Below, one piece after another: positions 32,869-42,067 of a DNA stretch of 64,000 bases; position 1 is the first letter of the stretch; each line of letters opens with the position of its first letter. The notes under the pieces were generated by a model. The model ran no database searches, had not been told where the DNA came from, and saw only the letters and a program-made list of their open reading frames with translations. The stretch comes from a bacterium. GTDB taxonomy: Bacteria; Zhuqueibacterota; QNDG01; JAFGCO01. The stretch covers positions 19,729 through 83,728 of the forward strand of contig JAFGCO010000070.1 of the NCBI GenBank assembly GCA_016932575.1. Reading direction: 5' to 3'. The position numbers were made by a program, and so were the translations under genes.

Positions 32869-35253
32869 ATTTTTACTCACAGTATCAATCGCCTGATCCC
32901 GGAAAAGATCAAGGGAAGTAAAAAAATCATTCCCTTTATACTCATTTTCGTCATTTTGTCAGGATGGTTTCGGTTAAGTTCTGCTCAAGAGTCAGAGGTG
33001 AACGCCCGGGGAAAGGGGCATTTCAGAGATCGTATTCTTCCGGCACCGACGGGTGGCGGCTTTCAGATGGAAGATTACTGGGTTTGGGGCGCTTCTGTGA
33101 TTCAAGGTGAGGACGGCCGATACCATATGTTTGCTTCCCGATGGCCGAGAGCATTGCCGTTTACACCCCATTGGCTGACCAATTCTGAGATTGTCCGCGC
33201 GGTTTCGGATACGCCTGAGGGCCCCTATACATTTCAGGAAGTGGTTCTGCCTCCGCGCGGAAAGGAATTCTGGGACGGCAAGATGACCCATAATCCGGTA
33301 ATCAGGAAAGTCGATAATACCTATCTGCTGTTTTACACGGGAACCACCTACCAGGGAGATATGCCGACTTCTGAAAATCCGACAACCCGCAATTCAGCTT
33401 TAAAACTGGATGCGCATCGGCATGAACGCATCGGGCTGGCCACATCAAAATCAGTATTCGGTCCCTGGAAGCGGCGGGACAAACCGATTCTGGATACTCG
33501 GCCGGGTACCTGGGAACAATATCTGGTCAGCAACGCATCGCCATTTGTTTTGGAAGATGGCCGGATCATGCTTTACTACAAGGGTGTTCGTGAACTAAAG
33601 GACCATGCGATCGGTGTGGCTGTCGCTGATCATTATGAAGGGCCATATCGGCGTCTGTTTGACCACCCGTTTCCAATTGGTATCGGAGCTGAAGATCCTA
33701 CCATCTGGTTTGAAGATGGACAATATCACGCGTTGATGCTGGATTGCGGACGGATCTATTCTCCCAAGGAAATATTTTACGCCGTATCATATGACGGTCT
33801 GCATTGGAAGGCGTCACCCAATCCGGTGGCCATATCAAAGGTCATTCTATGGGAAGATGGCGAAATACGGCGGATGCTAAGCACAGAGAGGCCGCAGATT
33901 CTGGTTGAAAACGGCAGGGCCACCCATGTTTTTTTTGCCACCAGCAGCAAACCGGGAGGGATTCGGAAAACCTGGAACATGGTCGTTCCTCTCAAGCCGT
34001 GGAAAGACGTCCGGGATCCTCTGGCCTGGTGGAAAGAAGCCCGCTTTGGTCTATTCATTCACTGGGGTCTGTATGCGATCCCGGCCGGCATATGGAAGGA
34101 AAAGCCGGTTACCCACCCGTCTTATCTGAATCCTTACTGTGAACATATCATGTGGCTGAATCGTATTCCTGTCGCTGAATATGAAAAACTGGCGGAACAG
34201 TTTAATCCCACTGCGTTTGATGCCGACAGAATCGTTCAATTGGCCAAAGACGCCGGCATGAAATATATTGTGGTGACAGCCAAGCATCATGACGGTTTTG
34301 CTATGTATCACTCAAGGGTCAGCCCGTATAACATTGTCGATGCCACCCCTTATCAGCGGGATCCCCTGAAGGATTTGGCTGAATCCTGCGCCGTACAGGG
34401 ACTGCGTCTGGGATTTTATTATTCCCTGGGCCGGGACTGGCATCATCCGGAAGCCGTATCGGGCCGGACCAATGACTGGGATTTTACGAATCCGGAAGAA
34501 CGTGATTATCAAAAATATTTGGATGAAAAAGTCAAGCCGCAGCTGGAAGAATTATTGACCGGATACGGACCTGTTTCTATCCTCTGGTTTGACTCGCCTG
34601 AAAGCACCACGGTTCGTCAGAGTATCGATCTGGAGATGTTTGTCAAGCGGCTGCAGCCCGAGTGCATTGTAAACAACCGAATCGGCAATGATGTTGGTGA
34701 TTATGTGGAGGCGAGGGACAATGCGATTTTTAAAAAAGGCCAATGCCTTCCCTGGGAATCCCCTGGCACGATGGCGGAAAGCTGGGGATACAGCCGCCTG
34801 GATACGGAAGCGTACTGGAAATCGCCCAAAACACTCATCCGCAGGCTGGTGGACATTGCCAGTCAGGGGGGCAATTATCTGCTGAATATCGGTCCTGATG
34901 CTGAGGGCAATCTTCCTCAAATGGCCGTCGATCGGCTTCAGGGGTTTGCAGACTGGATGTCCGTGTACAGTGAATCCGTCTATGGAACCTCAGGCAGCCG
35001 TTTTAAAACAGAAGATTGGGGGCGGTATACAATTCGGGAGAATGTGGTTTATGCCCATATATTCGATTGGCCTGAAAACGGGTACCTTCCTGTGCGTGTG
35101 CCAGGCGAAGAGATCGACAGAGCGATACTATTGACGGATCAGGGTGAAAGCGTCTTAAAATTCAAACCGACCTATGGCAGCGGTGCGATCATTTCAGTTC
35201 CGCAAAGAGCACCCTCTCAATGGGTTTCGGTGATTAAAATTATCATGAAATGA
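32869..35253 (+). CDS. GH43-like propeller fused to GH29 alpha-L-fucosidase (non-canonical ATT start)
   Basis: About 794 aa if translation starts at ATT 32869. The signal peptide (KKIIPFILIFVILSGWF...SSAQ) lies upstream of the first TTG (32956), and no in-frame ATG or GTG exists between the stop at 32839-32841 and that leader. GGAGAGG sits just before ATT. Residues ~55-375 are a GH43-like five-bladed propeller (MEDYWVWGASVIQGEDGRYHMFASRW, MTHNPVI, EDPTIWFEDGQYHALMLD). Residues ~387-700 are GH29: EARFGLFIHWGLYAIPAG, KYIVVTAKHHDGFAMY, and LWFDSPES with D~575 as candidate nucleophile, then a C-terminal beta-sandwich. The GH29 part would remove alpha-L-fucose; the propeller's substrate is unknown. 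No sorting domain. The GH31 gene follows nine bases later. Confidence 0.8.
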   Translation: MFTHSINRLIPEKIKGSKKIIPFILIFVILSGWFRLSSAQESEVNARGKGHFRDRILPAPTGGGFQMEDYWVWGASVIQGEDGRYHMFASRWPRALPFTPHWLTNSEIVRAVSDTPEGPYTFQEVVLPPRGKEFWDGKMTHNPVIRKVDNTYLLFYTGTTYQGDMPTSENPTTRNSALKLDAHRHERIGLATSKSVFGPWKRRDKPILDTRPGTWEQYLVSNASPFVLEDGRIMLYYKGVRELKDHAIGVAVADHYEGPYRRLFDHPFPIGIGAEDPTIWFEDGQYHALMLDCGRIYSPKEIFYAVSYDGLHWKASPNPVAISKVILWEDGEIRRMLSTERPQILVENGRATHVFFATSSKPGGIRKTWNMVVPLKPWKDVRDPLAWWKEARFGLFIHWGLYAIPAGIWKEKPVTHPSYLNPYCEHIMWLNRIPVAEYEKLAEQFNPTAFDADRIVQLAKDAGMKYIVVTAKHHDGFAMYHSRVSPYNIVDATPYQRDPLKDLAESCAVQGLRLGFYYSLGRDWHHPEAVSGRTNDWDFTNPEERDYQKYLDEKVKPQLEELLTGYGPVSILWFDSPESTTVRQSIDLEMFVKRLQPECIVNNRIGNDVGDYVEARDNAIFKKGQCLPWESPGTMAESWGYSRLDTEAYWKSPKTLIRRLVDIASQGGNYLLNIGPDAEGNLPQMAVDRLQGFADWMSVYSESVYGTSGSRFKTEDWGRYTIRENVVYAHIFDWPENGYLPVRVPGEEIDRAILLTDQGESVLKFKPTYGSGAIISVPQRAPSQWVSVIKIIMK

Positions 35254-35262
35254 AGGATAATG

Positions 35263-37377
35263 ATGAGATTGAATCCACACCACAGTCGTCTTAAAATTTT
35301 GGCTGTTCTCCTGATTGTCCGATTGGCTTCAATGGTCCATGCAGCCGACATCAGTGTTCGTTTGGAAGGAACCAATCCGGCAATCGATATTTCCCATCTG
35401 TCCGGTGAAAGGCTTGTTTTTCAGGCTTCTTCACCTGAGGAGAGCAGTATCGGATATCAGAAGTCAGGAAAAACAATCTGGATTAAAGGCGAGCCTGTGA
35501 TTACCGTTTCCAAATTGGAACGGATATATACATGGGATATGCCTGAAGAAAAGGTGGTCCTGACCATCCGAAAAGCTCAGAACGATCTTGATTTTCAATT
35601 CTGTCTTCGCAGTCCGGATGGCAGTCAGGCTGAGAAGTGGATGATTTGTTTAAAAGCACTGCCGGGTGAATATTTTACGGGACTCTTTGAACGTGTTATT
35701 GATGGTCCCCAGGATTGTTCGTGGGCAAAGGGGATCCAAACCGCTTTGAACCTGCGTGGTGAAACAGTCGAGATGAAGCTGAGACCCACAGTTTCTGCAT
35801 ATGCCCCGTTTTATATTTCTTCCAATAATTATGGTTTGTTTATTAAAGGCACATGGCCCGGCAGATTTGATTTCTGTCAGTCGGATTCAGATTTTGTACG
35901 TATTGAATTTGAAGGACCGACAATTGCATTCAGATTATACCGGGGTAAATTACCGGCAGACATTGTCAAGCGTCATGCTCTTGAAACCGGTCCTTCTGTT
36001 TTACCCCCGAAATGGGCGTTCGGACCCTGGCGATGGCGGGATAATCATGTCAACCGGGACACCTATTATGACGGGACTGAGGTCCATGCACCCTTCAATA
36101 GTGAACTGGTCGAAGACATTCTGATGATGCAGGCTTATGACATCCCATGCACGGCTTACTGGATTGACCGGCCGTGGGGAACCGGTGTGCGCGGATTTGA
36201 TGATTATCAATTTGATCCGGAAAGATTCCCCAATGCCGATACCATGATTCCATGGATCAATAAAAAAGGGATCGAAATGATGATCTGGATCGCTCCCTTT
36301 GTCATGGGTGAAATGGCCCATATCGCGGAAGAGCGGGGATATTTTCTGAAAAGTAATATATGGAAAAATTCACGTCAGGTACTAATGGATTTTACACATC
36401 CCGAAGCCTGCGAATGGTGGGGTGAAAACGGTCCGGGCAAACTGGCACGGATGGGAATTCGAGGTTTTAAGTTGGATCGGGCGGACGGAGAAAAACTTCT
36501 GGATTCACTTCATCTGACAACCTTTGACGGGACCAGTTACAGGGAAAATTACAATGATTATCCGGTTCAATATGTCCGTGCCGCGTATCGATCGGTTCAG
36601 CCTGTTCTGGGTGATAATTTTGTCCTGTTCCCCAGGGCACAGTACACCGGCAGCAGCCGGTACGGTGCCATGTGGTCCGGTGATCCGCGGGGAACACCCG
36701 AAGGGCTGCGTTCCGTTATCATAGCGCTCCAGCGCTGTTCAGTGATGGGATATCCGATCTGGGGCTCGGATATTGGCGGCTATGGACGCATGTTTAACCG
36801 GGAGACCTGTCTGCGCTGGCTGGGATTCGGTTGTTTTTCTCCTATTATGGAAAACGGCCCGACTGTAGATCGCGGATTCTGGAATTCTCCGGATAAGCCC
36901 GATTATGATATTGAGCTGATCGCCACATGGCGGCTTTATACGCATCTAAGAATGAAGCTGATCGATTATATCCATGATCTGGCCACGGGAGCCCATGAAA
37001 CCGGCATGCCCGTTGTTCGTCCGCTATTCCTTGTATATCCCGAACAGACTGAGGCCTGGGAGGACTGGCAGACCTATTTATTGGGGCCGGACCTGCTGGT
37101 CTCTGTGATCTGGCAAAAAGGCAAAACCCGGCATCGTCTTTACCTTCCGTCCGGGGAAATCTGGATCGATGCCTGGAATCCGGATAAAATTTATCAGGGC
37201 GGGAAATCGATCGAAGTACAGGCGCCATTATATATGATTCCTGTTTTTATCCGCAGAGGAGCAAACCTCCATCTTGGAGATCTGAAAAAGCTATATTCGG
37301 AGTCGCTTCAAATTGCCGAAAAAAGACCGGATCTCGCTGAACTGGAAAGGGCGGAGGGATGGAGAGATTCTCAATAA
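35263..37377 (+). CDS. GH31-family alpha-glycosidase
   Basis: About 704 aa; AAGGA five bases before ATG 35263 (ATG 35260 is equivalent). A signal peptide ends at MVHA, so the enzyme is exported. After an N-terminal beta-sandwich (~25-240) the barrel begins at PPKWAFGPWRWRDNH. Catalytic residues are D405 in GFKLDRADGE (nucleophile) and D474 in WSGD (acid/base). GSDIGGYG and PLFLVYPEQTEAWEDWQTYLLGPDLLVS are also typical. GH31 includes alpha-glucosidases, alpha-xylosidases and alpha-galactosidases; next to a fucosidase and GH105 the target is probably an alpha-linked side-chain sugar such as xylose from xylogalacturonan or xyloglucan, but this cannot be read from sequence alone. The C-terminal tail is charged and carries no sorting motif. 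Confidence 0.9.
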   Translation: MRLNPHHSRLKILAVLLIVRLASMVHAADISVRLEGTNPAIDISHLSGERLVFQASSPEESSIGYQKSGKTIWIKGEPVITVSKLERIYTWDMPEEKVVLTIRKAQNDLDFQFCLRSPDGSQAEKWMICLKALPGEYFTGLFERVIDGPQDCSWAKGIQTALNLRGETVEMKLRPTVSAYAPFYISSNNYGLFIKGTWPGRFDFCQSDSDFVRIEFEGPTIAFRLYRGKLPADIVKRHALETGPSVLPPKWAFGPWRWRDNHVNRDTYYDGTEVHAPFNSELVEDILMMQAYDIPCTAYWIDRPWGTGVRGFDDYQFDPERFPNADTMIPWINKKGIEMMIWIAPFVMGEMAHIAEERGYFLKSNIWKNSRQVLMDFTHPEACEWWGENGPGKLARMGIRGFKLDRADGEKLLDSLHLTTFDGTSYRENYNDYPVQYVRAAYRSVQPVLGDNFVLFPRAQYTGSSRYGAMWSGDPRGTPEGLRSVIIALQRCSVMGYPIWGSDIGGYGRMFNRETCLRWLGFGCFSPIMENGPTVDRGFWNSPDKPDYDIELIATWRLYTHLRMKLIDYIHDLATGAHETGMPVVRPLFLVYPEQTEAWEDWQTYLLGPDLLVSVIWQKGKTRHRLYLPSGEIWIDAWNPDKIYQGGKSIEVQAPLYMIPVFIRRGANLHLGDLKKLYSESLQIAEKRPDLAELERAEGWRDSQ

Positions 37378-37406
37378 TATTGACATCGACCTGCAGGAGG
37401 TTGCGT

Positions 37407-38762
37407 ATGCGGTATAAATCAATCCAATTTGGTTTTTCGGTCCTGATGTTCTCGATATTAATCATTCCTTCTTTGCATGCACAGACCCGATTATATCCGG
37501 GCAGCCAAATCCGGGATAAAAAGGCGTATACAGAGCAGGTGCTTCGTGCTGTTGCAGAAAGGATTCTCGAATCCACAACCTACCGGTTTGTTGACGAATC
37601 CGGGAAAAAATATGAAAGCACCAAAGATGTTCCTTTAACAACAGTTCTTCATCTGGAGAGCCAATACAATGACTGGCACTATACAAACGGTGTCCTCAAC
37701 CTGGGATTTTTGGAACTCGCTGATCATCTGAAAGAACAAAAATATCAGGAGTTTGTCCTGAAAAATTTTGATTTCGTATTTAATCAGAGTCATATTGATT
37801 ATTTTCGTCAATATTATGACCGGGAATTGAAGAAGGGATGGATCGAAGTCCGGAAAGTGCCGTGGCATATGTTTTTCAGAATGACCCGGCTGGACGACTG
37901 CTCAGCTATTGCAGCCAGCCTGCTGGAAGCCATGAAAATCAATCCAAAAGAGATTTATATGGATTATATCAATCAGGTCGCAACCCATATCATGAATCAG
38001 GAACCCCGTTTCAATGACGGCACCATTGCCCGTCTTTGGCCGCATGAAAAGACATTGTGGGCGGATGATCTGTTTATGAGTGTTGTTTTTTTGGCGAGGA
38101 TGGGTGCATATACGGGCAATGATTTATATTTAGATGACGCCATAAAGCAGGTAATCCAGTTTACGGATTATTTGTGGAGCGGGGAAAAGCAGCTCTATTT
38201 TCACTGCTATCACGGCGATACCGATCAGCTGGGCGTGGCCCATTGGGCCAGAGCCAACGGATGGGTCATGATGGCTCAGACTGAACTGCTCAGTGTTCTT
38301 CCCGCAGATCATCCCAAACGGTCCGAACTGATTGAAATATTCAGACGGCAGGCCGACGGCATTGCCCGTTATCAAAGTGAATCGGGATTGTGGCATCAGT
38401 TGCTGGATAAAGAAGACTCTTATCTGGAGACCTCATCCACAGCCATGTTTACGTTCAGTCTTGCCCGGGGAGTCAACCGGGGCTGGCTGCCTCAGGATTT
38501 TGCCTATGTGGCGGAAATGGGCTGGAGAGGTGTGCTTTCAAAGATCGATGCGCAGGCCAGTGTATCTGATATCTGTGTGGGAACCGGCATTATGCCTTCT
38601 CTGGTGTTCTATTATAAACGTCCCGCTGTCAAGAACATTCCGATGGGCGAGGGGCCGGTGCTGCGTGCCGGTGTTGAAATTTTAAAGATGACACCCTATT
38701 ATGAAGCACCCGCTTATACCAAATATGACAGAATATTGTCCACTGAAAAATCATCACAGTGA
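37407..38762 (+). CDS. GH105 unsaturated rhamnogalacturonyl hydrolase, exported, no sorting domain
   Basis: 451 aa. AGGAGG six bases before ATG 37407 decides the start; a signal peptide ends at LHAQ. The (alpha/alpha)6 barrel carries the family signature LWADDLFMS with D220 as the candidate catalytic acid (equivalent to D143 of YteR), followed by HWARANGWVMMAQTELL and the ETSSTAMFTFSLARGV segment. It hydrates and removes the 4,5-unsaturated galacturonate that PL11 leaves at the end of RG-I fragments. It lies just ahead of rhamnose mutarotase and the GH106 rhamnosidase, matching the next two steps. Without a sorting domain it is expected in the periplasm, while the second GH105 (57342) is surface-sorted. 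Confidence 0.9.
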   Translation: MRYKSIQFGFSVLMFSILIIPSLHAQTRLYPGSQIRDKKAYTEQVLRAVAERILESTTYRFVDESGKKYESTKDVPLTTVLHLESQYNDWHYTNGVLNLGFLELADHLKEQKYQEFVLKNFDFVFNQSHIDYFRQYYDRELKKGWIEVRKVPWHMFFRMTRLDDCSAIAASLLEAMKINPKEIYMDYINQVATHIMNQEPRFNDGTIARLWPHEKTLWADDLFMSVVFLARMGAYTGNDLYLDDAIKQVIQFTDYLWSGEKQLYFHCYHGDTDQLGVAHWARANGWVMMAQTELLSVLPADHPKRSELIEIFRRQADGIARYQSESGLWHQLLDKEDSYLETSSTAMFTFSLARGVNRGWLPQDFAYVAEMGWRGVLSKIDAQASVSDICVGTGIMPSLVFYYKRPAVKNIPMGEGPVLRAGVEILKMTPYYEAPAYTKYDRILSTEKSSQ

Positions 38763-38876
38763 AGTTCAGAATCATTGAGTCGGGGTGCAATGAATCCCGA
38801 TCGTTATGCTTGAAGAATCTTATGTACGCGATTTTTTTTCATATCGCGGTAATTTAATCAATCCAGGGGCTGAATG

Positions 38877-39191
38877 ATGAAACGAGTCGCATTTAAAATG
38901 AAACTCAGGCCAGGCTGCAGAGAAGAATATCAGAAAAGGCACAGTCAGATATGGTCCGAGCTGAAGCAATTATTGAAAGATGCCGGGATTCGTGATTATT
39001 CGATTTTTTTTGATGAAGAAACCCACATTTTATTTGCCGTCCAAAAAGTATCGGGAGACAGTGGATCCCAGGATCTCGGCAAGACGGATATTGTACAAAA
39101 ATGGTGGGCCTATATGGCGGACATCATGGAAACCCATCCGGATCACTCACCGGTTTCCATCCCGCTTGAAGAAGTGTTTCATATGGATTAA
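38877..39191 (+). CDS. rhaM: L-rhamnose mutarotase
   Basis: 104 aa, cytoplasmic (no signal peptide). Interconverts alpha and beta anomers of L-rhamnose so that downstream isomerase can use the sugar. With the start at ATG 38877 the numbering matches Escherichia coli RhaM: Y18 and H22 in EEYQKRH and the W76-W77 pair in KWWAYMADIM. This agreement also favours ATG 38877 over ATG 38874. It lies between the GH105 and GH106 genes, six bases before the latter, placing rhamnose release and uptake in one transcription unit. No rhamnose isomerase, kinase, aldolase or transporter gene is in the window. Confidence 0.95.
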   Translation: MKRVAFKMKLRPGCREEYQKRHSQIWSELKQLLKDAGIRDYSIFFDEETHILFAVQKVSGDSGSQDLGKTDIVQKWWAYMADIMETHPDHSPVSIPLEEVFHMD

Positions 39192-39196
39192 TTATC

Positions 39197-42067
39197 ATGA
39201 AAGTGAGCCCCATGAATAGAATAAAAGTCTATTTCATCCGGATTGGATTGTCCATCATCATGTCTTTACAGGTCATGGCCTCTGCATCTCAGCCGGTCTG
39301 GCCGCCGATCACCCGGCAGACCCGACCCTGGACCCGTTGGTGGTGGATGGGCAGCAGCGTTGATCCGGAGAATTTATCTGCTGTCATGGAGGAATACCGG
39401 AAAGCCGGATTGGGTGGATTGGAAATTACACCCATTTATGGCGTGAAAGGAGTTGAAGATCGATTTATTCCCTATTTATCCGGGGAGTGGATGACCCTGT
39501 TCATGCATGTGCTCCATGAGGCGGAAAGACTTGATCTCGGCATTGATATGGCCACAGGGACCGGCTGGCCGTTTGGCGGGCCCTGGATTGACGCGGATCA
39601 TGCCTGCAAGTATATGGTTTATCAGGTGTATCATCTTGAAGCGGGCGAAAAATTATCTCAGCCTGTAGAATATCTGCAGAAACCCATGGCTTATGCAGTC
39701 CGAAAAAAACTGAAAATTTCTGATGTTTCAGAGCCTGTCAGCGAAAACGACAATCTCCAATCTCTGGCGCTTGCACAGATCCGGTTTCAGAAATTCCTCC
39801 CGCTTCAGGTTCTTATGGCTTATTCGGAGCAGGGTGACATACTGAATCTTACACCGATGGTTGATGATAATTGTCACTTGAATTGGACGGCACCGGATGA
39901 CCGCTGGACCCTGTATGCTGTATTTCAGGGATGGCACGGAAAAATGGTGGAACGGGCTGCTCCTGGCGGAGAAGGCAATGTGATTGATCATTTTTCAAAA
40001 GATGCTATAGAGGCTTATCTCAATAAATTTGATAATGCATTTAAGGGAAATGATATTTGTTATTTAAGGGCATTCTTTAATGACTCGTACGAAGTGGATG
40101 ATGCAAGTGGTGAGGCCAATTATACGCCCGATTTATTCAGGGAATTTAAAAACAGAAAAGGATATGATCTTACCCGTTACCTGCCATTGCTTTTTTCATC
40201 AGAATCCACTGAAGAAAGAAGCCGGCTGCTCTGTGATTACCGGGAAGTGATTTCCGAGTTGCTTCTGGAAAAGTTTACCCTCTCCTGGAAGGCGTGGGCG
40301 GAAGGCAAGGGAGCCGTTATTCGAAATCAGGCTCATGGCTCTCCGGCGAATATCCTCGACCTTTACGCAGCCAGTCATATTCCCGAGACTGAGGGAAGCG
40401 ATTTGATTCAATTCAAATTTGCTTCTTCTGCTGCAAATGTCACGGGTAAGATGCTGGCTTCCTGTGAGGCAGCCACATGGCTGGATGAGCATTTTCTGGC
40501 CTCTCTGGCAGGAGTTAAACAGGCGCTCGACCAATATTTTTTAGGGGGCATCAACCATATTGTTTATCATGGCACACCCTATTCCCCGATTGATGTGGAA
40601 TGGCCGGGCTGGCTGTTTTATGCAGCAGTTCATTTTGGTCCGACCAATGCATTCTGGAAAGATTTTCCGAAACTCAATCAGTATGTCACGCGATGCCAGG
40701 CATTTCTTCAATCCGGAAAGCCGGCCAATGATATATTGCTGTATTATCCGATTTATGACAAATGGTCGGATCCGGGACGCAGCCTGCTTCAACATTTCAA
40801 GGGATCATTGGAAGGCATGCACGTTCGTGACCTGGCAGAAACACTGATGGAACAGGGATATTCATTCGATTTTATTTCAGACAATCAGCTGCAGGTTTGT
40901 GCATATACAGATTCTGAATTTAAAACAGCAGGCTCTGCCTATCAGACAGTGATCGTTCCTGAATGCCGGTTTATTCCTCTTAAAACTTTTATCAAACTGA
41001 TAGATTTTGCAAAAGCAGGCGGCCATATTGTTTTCCATCGAAGTTTGCCCGAGGATATACCAGGGTTTGCCCATCTTTCCGAAAGGCAGAAGACGTTCCA
41101 GAACGCCCTTCAGGATTTGAATGTCGTGAAACTGCCTGATGAAAAGATGTCTTATGCAACCATTGGAGGGGGGCTTTTTGTTATCGGCGAGGATATCCAC
41201 CAATTGCTTGAATTTATTGATATCCTGCCTGAATCAGCATCAAAAAAGGGCCTTCGTTATGTGAAACGTCAGTCCGAAGGCGGTCCCTTCTATTTTATTG
41301 TGAATCCATCGGGAGATCGTTTTGATGACTGGGTGCATATTCATGGAGAAGCGGCTTCTGTACTGCGTTTTGATCCCATGTCCGGCAAATCCGGTCTGGT
41401 TCCCCATGTCAACAGACATGATGCATCCATAGAAGTGTATCTTCAGCTGGATTCAGGTGAGTCTTGTATTCTGTCTTTATCAAAAGATCAAACAGAAACT
41501 CCCGATTATCCATGCCTCACCAAAGCACAGGACGCATATCAGATTAACGGTCAATGGAAAATTCAGTTTATACAAGGAGGGCCTGTTATTCCCGAGGTTG
41601 TGCAGACGGAGAAACTGATATCCTGGACGCGGCTTAAAAGCAATGAAATTTCATGTTTTTCAGGCACTGCCCGTTATACAACACAGTTTGCAAAGCCTGA
41701 AGTCAAGGCGGATGTCTGGATGCTGGATCTGGGAAAGGTCTGCGAAAGCGCGGTTGTTCATATGAATGGTGCGGTTCTTGACACCTTGATTACGCCCCCG
41801 TTTCAGATCACAATCCGTGATGATCAGTTGAAGGACCGTAATCAATTACAAATCGATGTGAGCAATTTAATGGCCAATCGTATCATTTATCTGGATCAAA
41901 AAGACATTGAATGGAAGAAATTTTACAACATCAACTTTCCGTCAAAATACAGAAAAAATATGAACGATCGGGGATTATTCGATGCGTCCGGCTGGGAACC
42001 GATCGAATCCGGTCTCATCGGTCCTGTGAAGCTGATTCCACTTGAGACGAGAAATGACAAGTCATGA
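39197..42067 (+). CDS. GH106 alpha-L-rhamnosidase
   Basis: 956 aa. ATG 39197 is six bases after the rhaM stop; ATG 39212 is an alternative that gives a shorter leader before the signal peptide (SIIMSLQVMASA). The N-terminal signature is clear: RPWTRWWWMGSSVDPENLS, LGGLEITPIYGVKG, and DMATGTGWPFGGPW. Later segments include FFNDSYEVDDASGEANYTPDLF, ILDLYAASHIPETEGSD and GINHIVYHGTPYSP, all typical of GH106 barrels, then a C-terminal galactose-binding-like sandwich (ARYTTQFAKPE, VHMNGAVLDTLITPPFQITI). It removes terminal alpha-L-rhamnose from RG-I or RG-II oligosaccharides. No sorting domain. Its stop overlaps the GH2 start in ATGA, indicating translational coupling. Confidence 0.93.
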   Translation: MKVSPMNRIKVYFIRIGLSIIMSLQVMASASQPVWPPITRQTRPWTRWWWMGSSVDPENLSAVMEEYRKAGLGGLEITPIYGVKGVEDRFIPYLSGEWMTLFMHVLHEAERLDLGIDMATGTGWPFGGPWIDADHACKYMVYQVYHLEAGEKLSQPVEYLQKPMAYAVRKKLKISDVSEPVSENDNLQSLALAQIRFQKFLPLQVLMAYSEQGDILNLTPMVDDNCHLNWTAPDDRWTLYAVFQGWHGKMVERAAPGGEGNVIDHFSKDAIEAYLNKFDNAFKGNDICYLRAFFNDSYEVDDASGEANYTPDLFREFKNRKGYDLTRYLPLLFSSESTEERSRLLCDYREVISELLLEKFTLSWKAWAEGKGAVIRNQAHGSPANILDLYAASHIPETEGSDLIQFKFASSAANVTGKMLASCEAATWLDEHFLASLAGVKQALDQYFLGGINHIVYHGTPYSPIDVEWPGWLFYAAVHFGPTNAFWKDFPKLNQYVTRCQAFLQSGKPANDILLYYPIYDKWSDPGRSLLQHFKGSLEGMHVRDLAETLMEQGYSFDFISDNQLQVCAYTDSEFKTAGSAYQTVIVPECRFIPLKTFIKLIDFAKAGGHIVFHRSLPEDIPGFAHLSERQKTFQNALQDLNVVKLPDEKMSYATIGGGLFVIGEDIHQLLEFIDILPESASKKGLRYVKRQSEGGPFYFIVNPSGDRFDDWVHIHGEAASVLRFDPMSGKSGLVPHVNRHDASIEVYLQLDSGESCILSLSKDQTETPDYPCLTKAQDAYQINGQWKIQFIQGGPVIPEVVQTEKLISWTRLKSNEISCFSGTARYTTQFAKPEVKADVWMLDLGKVCESAVVHMNGAVLDTLITPPFQITIRDDQLKDRNQLQIDVSNLMANRIIYLDQKDIEWKKFYNINFPSKYRKNMNDRGLFDASGWEPIESGLIGPVKLIPLETRNDKS

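Noticed and set aside
32956..32958. TTG as start of the GH43-like/GH29 fusion
   Set aside because: It falls inside the hydrophobic core of the signal peptide and has no Shine-Dalgarno, so the true start is upstream.
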